NCBI GenBank assembly: GCA_016179005.1
Contig: JACOSF010000119.1
Span: 1 to 7,786, forward strand
Length of the DNA: 7,786 nt
Source: Acidobacteriota bacterium
Lineage (GTDB): Bacteria; Acidobacteriota; Terriglobia; Acidiferrales; UBA7541
Direction: 5' to 3'
Positions 4,978 through 7,786 of this stretch are shown in pieces. The position numbers were made by a program, and so were the translations under genes. Each line of letters opens with the position of its first letter. Within the stretch, counting starts at the first letter, position 1. The notes beneath the pieces are model-generated. The model saw only the letters and a list, made by a program, of their open reading frames with translations, was not told the origin of the DNA and made no database searches.

Positions 4978-5875
4978 AGCGAGTGCCGCTGCGTTCGCGG
5001 ATTTTCCGTGCGGTGATGCTGGCTTGCGTGGAAATTTGCGCCGGCGTGCCTTCCGTGCGGCGCAGGAAGCGTTCGACGTCCGGCAAATCCTCCGCCTGGC
5101 CCACCAGGTAGAGCGCGCGCAACGCTTCCCAGATCATGTCGTGGCTCGGCGCGATCAGGACGATTTCTTCGCCGGCGGCCACGGTGGCGCCGTCTTGCGC
5201 GATCCATCGTTCAATGCGCCCCGGAACTTTCGAGCGCACTTCCAATTCCTGCTCCTTCGGGTTCCCCGGCGTCTTGTACATGACCCGCGCCACCAGCGTG
5301 CCCGGGTTCACCGCGTCATCGATTTCGAGGCGTTGCGCCAGTGTGCCGCCCTGCGGAGCAGGCATCGCGTAAGGGCGCAGCATGGCGACGATGTCCGCGC
5401 GCCCGCTGGCGTCGCCGAAGCGCACCAGGGAAAGCGCCGCGTTATGCCGCACCATGGGGTTGGCGTCGCCGAGCATCGGCAAAAGCGCCTGGTGGAATTC
5501 AGAGTACGTGTTGTCCTGTCCCATTACCCAGGCTGCGGTGATGCGCAACTCGTCGTTCTTGCTTTTACCCAGCACCATAACTTGTGGATACCATCGTTTC
5601 GCCGATGGATCGCCACGCAGGATGTGCTCGGAGATTTGCGTCAGCGCATGCTGCGCCTTGCGCGGATTCTCCGCGTCCGCCAGATTTTCTTCGATTTGCT
5701 TTTCAGTCAGCGGCAGGCCGAACCATGTGGCCCGCCAAAACAGAAACGGCATCACCACAAACAGCAGGGCAATCAAGATGATGCCGATTTTCCAGCGCGG
5801 CCCCAGTCCGCCGGACTCAGTCGCCGGAGCGGGCGTTGCTTCATTGGCTGCTTGTGAGTTCTTGGGTTCCGTCAA
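4976..5875 (-). CDS. Membrane-anchored HEAT-repeat protein with an embedded barrel-sandwich (lipoyl-like) segment
   Basis: 299 residues. A hydrophilic N-tail (1-27) precedes one membrane helix (about 29-47, from WKIGIILIALLFVVMPFLFW). The rest is on one side of the membrane: HEAT-like helices at about 70-160 (TAAWVMGQDN, PMVRHNAALSLVRFGD); a beta segment at about 188-243 that resembles HlyD/biotinyl-lipoyl domains (VRSKVPGRIERWIAQDGATVAAGEEIVLIAPS); and C-terminal helices at 244-296. No modifiable lysine is seen at the hairpin tip, so it is probably not lipoylated or biotinylated. Start TTG 5875 is needed to include the membrane helix; its ribosome site is weak. It follows the DUF420 gene by 39 bp, with a palindromic element in between, so it may belong to the ctaA-ctaB operon. 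I do not recognise a named function; an accessory role in oxidase assembly is guilt by association. Confidence 0.85.
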   Translation of the reverse strand: MTEPKNSQAANEATPAPATESGGLGPRWKIGIILIALLFVVMPFLFWRATWFGLPLTEKQIEENLADAENPRKAQHALTQISEHILRGDPSAKRWYPQVMVLGKSKNDELRITAAWVMGQDNTYSEFHQALLPMLGDANPMVRHNAALSLVRFGDASGRADIVAMLRPYAMPAPQGGTLAQRLEIDDAVNPGTLVARVMYKTPGNPKEQELEVRSKVPGRIERWIAQDGATVAAGEEIVLIAPSHDMIWEALRALYLVGQAEDLPDVERFLRRTEGTPAQISTQASITARKIRERSGTR

Positions 5876-5895
5876 TGGGTTCTCGCGTATGACGG

Positions 5896-5918
5896 CGCGG
5901 GCGTAAAGCCCGCGCTAC
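5896..5918 (-). repeat. Dispersed palindromic (REP-like) element, copy 3, supplying a stop codon
   Basis: A 23-bp core identical to copies 1 and 2 and in the same orientation, with 8-bp arms at 5895-5915. On the minus strand its leading GTAGCG contains the TAG (5915-5917) that ends the DUF420 gene. The element lies inside the predicted operon, between that gene and the HEAT gene. Confidence 0.85.
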
Positions 5919-6334
5919 CCCGCCGCGTACACATGATACAGCAGGAAATAAATCACCACGCCGGTCACGGAGACGTACAGCCAGAGCGGCAGGGTCCACC
6001 GCGCGATGCGCTTGTGCCGGTCAAACTGCTTGCGCAGCGCGCGCGAAAGAGTCACCAGCGCCAGCGGCACGATCGCCGCCGCCAGCACGATGTGCGTGAA
6101 CAGAATGAAAAAATAGACCGGACGGATCCATCCCCGCCACTGGAACGGCACCGACCCCACGCGCGCGTGATAAATGAGATACGAGATGAGGAACGCGGTG
6201 GAAGTAAGGAACGCGGCCACCATACATACGCGGTGCGCCGTCACATGGCGCCGCCGGATGAATGTGTAGCCGGAGAGAAGCAGGATGGCCGCCGTGCCGT
6301 TCAGAGCGGCATTCAGCGCTGGATGGGAGAGCAC
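5915..6334 (-). CDS. DUF420 family membrane protein (cytochrome oxidase assembly, CtaM-like)
   Basis: 139 residues with four membrane helices at about 12-25, 36-58, 74-97 and 114-134. The conserved family marks are all present: N12; H34 in VTAHRVCM; H56 in LISYLIYHARVG; H81 in FFILFTHIVLA; H107 in RHKRIARWTLPLWLYVSVTGVVIYFLLYH; and H134 near the end. Members of this family, including B. subtilis CtaM, are needed for a heme-copper oxidase, with the histidines proposed to bind a metal or heme. Start is GTG 6334, 6 bp after the stop of the preceding small gene; no strong ribosome site, so translation may be coupled. The stop codon lies in the repeat at 5896-5918, but the protein is full-length for its family. 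Co-occurrence with ctaA and ctaB supports the role. Confidence 0.9.
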   Translation of the reverse strand: MLSHPALNAALNGTAAILLLSGYTFIRRRHVTAHRVCMVAAFLTSTAFLISYLIYHARVGSVPFQWRGWIRPVYFFILFTHIVLAAAIVPLALVTLSRALRKQFDRHKRIARWTLPLWLYVSVTGVVIYFLLYHVYAAG

Positions 6335-6340
6335 TTTCTG

Positions 6341-6640
6341 CTACTTCGCTTCCCCGGCGGGGGCCTTTTCCGCCGCGGCCGCCTTCTTGCGGCCCGGCAG
6401 AGGCAGCTTGTCCAGCCAGCCGGCGCTCTTGGCGTGCAGCAGCAGCGCAAACGAGAATACCGCGGCGAGAGAGAGACTGATGGTTACCAGAAGCAATCCA
6501 TCAATGTCGAAGATCATGCCGCTGGCGACCGTCCAAATGATGGCGCCGAGACAAAGCAACAAGAAGAGCGCTTCTGTGCCGGCGAGTAACAACGATTCAC
6601 GATTGGCATTCATTGGAACTGCTTCCTGATCCGTGTTCAC
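6341..6640 (-). CDS. Small two-helix membrane protein of unknown function in the cta operon
   Basis: 99 residues from GTG 6640. Two membrane helices are predicted, at about 17-40 (LLLAGTEALFLLLCLGAIIWTVAS) and 48-69 (GLLLVTISLSLAAVFSFALLLH). They are followed by a basic, Ala/Lys-rich tail (GRKKAAAAEKAPAGEAK) that is probably cytoplasmic. GTG 6640 has GGAAGGGA a few bases upstream. ATG 6613, which gives a 90-residue product, has AGGAAG at 8 nt and is almost equally good. The gene sits 25 bp after ctaB and 6 bp before the DUF420 gene, which places it firmly in the operon. I recognise no family. An oxidase-assembly or small oxidase-subunit role is possible from context only. Confidence 0.82.
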   Translation of the reverse strand: MNTDQEAVPMNANRESLLLAGTEALFLLLCLGAIIWTVASGMIFDIDGLLLVTISLSLAAVFSFALLLHAKSAGWLDKLPLPGRKKAAAAEKAPAGEAK

Positions 6641-6665
6641 AGATTCCCTTCCAGGGGGCGCCCGC

Positions 6666-7556
6666 TCATCGGGCGATCTTGTCCCACATCATCAGGCCGA
6701 GCAGGACGGGAAGGTAGATCACCGTCGCGTGCATCAGCCAGCGCGCGCTGTCGTTTGTCTTCAGGCGCGAAGACCAGATGGCCACCTGGAGCTGCGCCAG
6801 TCCGAGGACCATCGCGCCGAAGAAGTACAGAATTCCCGTAGTGCCCACCACGCTGGGCAGCATGCTCGCCGGCACCAGCACCCCGGCATAGGCCAGGATT
6901 TGGCGGAACGTGCGCTCCCCGGAAACGTCCACTACCGGCAGCATGCGGATGCCCGCGCGCGCGTAATCTTCGCGGTACACCCACGCGATGGCAAAGAAGT
7001 GCGGGAACTGCCAGAGGAACAAGATCGCGTAGAGGATCCACGCTTCGCGGTTCAACCCGCCGCGCGCCGCCGCCCAGCCAATCAGCACGGGCACCGCGCC
7101 GGGGAATGCGCCCACCAGCGTGGCCAGCGTGGTGCGCTTCTTCAGCGGCGTGTAAATCGACAGATAACTCAGGCAGGTGATGACGCCCAGCAGGCTGGCG
7201 AGCGGGCTCACCAGCGCGGCCAGGTACACCGCGCCCAGCGTAGCCAGGCCAACGCCGAAGGCCAGCGCTTCCGGCGGCTGCAGAATTCCCAGCGGCAGCG
7301 GGCGTCGCGCGGTGCGGCGCATCTGCGAGTCCTCGGCGCGTTCGTAATATTGATTCAGCGTCGAAGCGCCTGCTCCGATTAGCGCGGTCCCGAGCACGGC
7401 ATGGGCCAGCAGCACGAAGTTCATCGCGCCACGAGAGCCGAGGTAGAACCCCGCCACCGTGGTGATCACCACCAGAAACGTGACATCCGGCTTGGTGAGG
7501 GCAAAGTAGGCCCATGCGCGGGAAATCTGCGGGAAAATTGCCGCGCGGCTACTCAT
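6666..7556 (-). CDS. ctaB: Protoheme IX farnesyltransferase (heme O synthase)
   Basis: 296 residues of the UbiA prenyltransferase family, an inner-membrane enzyme of about nine helices that attaches a farnesyl group to heme B to give heme O for heme-copper oxidases. The first substrate motif is NQYYERAEDSQMRRTARRPLP (68-88): N68-x3-E72-x3-D76. Glu replaces the usual first Asp, and R81-T82 and R85-P86 are kept. Also present are YTPLKKRTTLATLVGAFPGAVPVLIGW (135-161) and FLWQFPHFFAIAWVYREDYARAGIRMLP (180-207), which distinguish heme O synthase from UbiA. Start ATG 7556 has GAAGGA 8 nt upstream and overlaps the ctaA stop codon as ATGA, indicating translational coupling. The frame is open to a GTG at 7625, but that region encodes CtaA. 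Strong call. Confidence 0.95.
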   Translation of the reverse strand: MSSRAAIFPQISRAWAYFALTKPDVTFLVVITTVAGFYLGSRGAMNFVLLAHAVLGTALIGAGASTLNQYYERAEDSQMRRTARRPLPLGILQPPEALAFGVGLATLGAVYLAALVSPLASLLGVITCLSYLSIYTPLKKRTTLATLVGAFPGAVPVLIGWAAARGGLNREAWILYAILFLWQFPHFFAIAWVYREDYARAGIRMLPVVDVSGERTFRQILAYAGVLVPASMLPSVVGTTGILYFFGAMVLGLAQLQVAIWSSRLKTNDSARWLMHATVIYLPVLLGLMMWDKIAR

Positions 7557-7786
7557 GCTGCCAGTCCTTCGCGGGTGGAAGCCGCGTGCAGCGCTCTGGC
7601 TGGCTGCACCGTCCGGAAACAGCACAGCGCCAGTACCACGGCTGCCGCCAGCGTTAACGCACCCACGGCCACGTGCGCTACCGTGAACCAGATCATCACC
7701 GGCATCGGCTGCGGGGCCGTGCGTGTGCTTGCTATGGCCCAGTATGTTGCGGCGCCGAGAAGAATCTGCGTCCCGATCAGCGCGGA
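7553..7786 (-). CDS. ctaA: Heme A synthase, C-terminal fragment (5' end outside the window)
   Basis: The frame is open from the right edge of the window to TGA at 7553-7555, encoding the last 77 residues. The fragment shows two hydrophobic helices, SALIGTQILLGAATYWAIAS and IWFTVAHVAVGALTLAAAVVLAL, the second with a histidine in the position typical of the C-terminal heme-ligand helix of COX15/CtaA proteins. It ends with a short hydrophilic tail (RTVQPARALHAASTREGLAA). CtaA oxidises the C8 methyl of heme O to a formyl group to give heme A. Its stop overlaps the ctaB start by 4 bp in an ATGA arrangement. The identification rests on the helix pattern, that single histidine and its place directly before ctaB, since only the end of the gene is visible. 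Confidence 0.8.
   Translation of the reverse strand, partial: SALIGTQILLGAATYWAIASTRTAPQPMPVMIWFTVAHVAVGALTLAAAVVLALCCFRTVQPARALHAASTREGLAA

Noticed and set aside
5024..5857. 277-residue plus-strand open frame opposite the HEAT gene
   Set aside because: Antisense shadow with Arg/His-rich composition and no domain pattern, while the minus strand shows a membrane helix and repeats.
4952..5918. CRISPR repeats
   Set aside because: The 23-bp repeats are about 0.9 kb and 2.4 kb apart with genes between them, and are strong palindromes; there are no regular spacers and no cas genes.
5933..6589. 218-residue plus-strand open frame opposite the DUF420 and small membrane genes
   Set aside because: It spans two real minus-strand genes, including a fully conserved DUF420 protein; low-complexity composition.

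Overview
The window reads as a chromosomal housekeeping segment of a GC-rich bacterium, with GC content near 60% by eye. The best guess for the host is an Acidobacteriota lineage. That rests on the style of the ErpA, DUF420 and CtaB proteins, the acidobacterial look of the uncharacterised lipoprotein and HEAT proteins, and dispersed palindromes with a GCGGGC-TTTAC-style core. It is an impression, not a database result. No phage, IS element, CRISPR, tRNA or rRNA was seen, and no gap between genes exceeds about 230 bases.

Left part (1-2112): the N-terminal glutaminase half of a glutamine-dependent NAD+ synthetase (nadE) runs off the left edge on the minus strand. It is divergent from a small four-TPR protein. 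The 134 bp between them holds two candidate promoters and, between these, a tandem 28-bp repeat whose units each contain a dyad. The TPR gene converges on a SAM-dependent methyltransferase.

Middle part (2146-4937): an ErpA-type iron-sulfur carrier on the minus strand has a good intrinsic terminator and an extended -10 promoter. It is divergent from an NAD-type isocitrate dehydrogenase. That gene converges on a predicted outer-membrane lipoprotein of unknown function, which in turn is divergent from a two-cluster ferredoxin-like protein starting at TTG.

Right part (4952-7786): a minus-strand run in the order ctaA (partial, 5' end off the right edge), ctaB, a two-TM small protein, a DUF420 four-TM protein and a membrane-anchored HEAT/barrel-sandwich protein. 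ctaA and ctaB overlap by 4 bp. CtaB makes heme O and CtaA converts it to heme A. DUF420 proteins have been linked to cytochrome oxidase assembly. The block is therefore most likely the heme A/oxidase-assembly part of an aerobic respiratory operon. The last two unknown proteins are candidates for accessory factors by position only.

The most notable non-coding signals are: (1) three identical 23-bp palindromic elements in one orientation, one in the erpA leader, one supplying the stop codon of the DUF420 gene and one between convergent genes, plus a degenerate look-alike in the nadE promoter; (2) a GACYGC-N7-GCRGTC dyad found three times, twice in the nadE/TPR intergenic region and once in the lipoprotein leader, suggesting a shared regulator; (3) a perfect 6-bp dyad filling the -35/-10 spacer of the isocitrate dehydrogenase promoter. 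I did not find convincing evidence for an entirely new multi-gene system.
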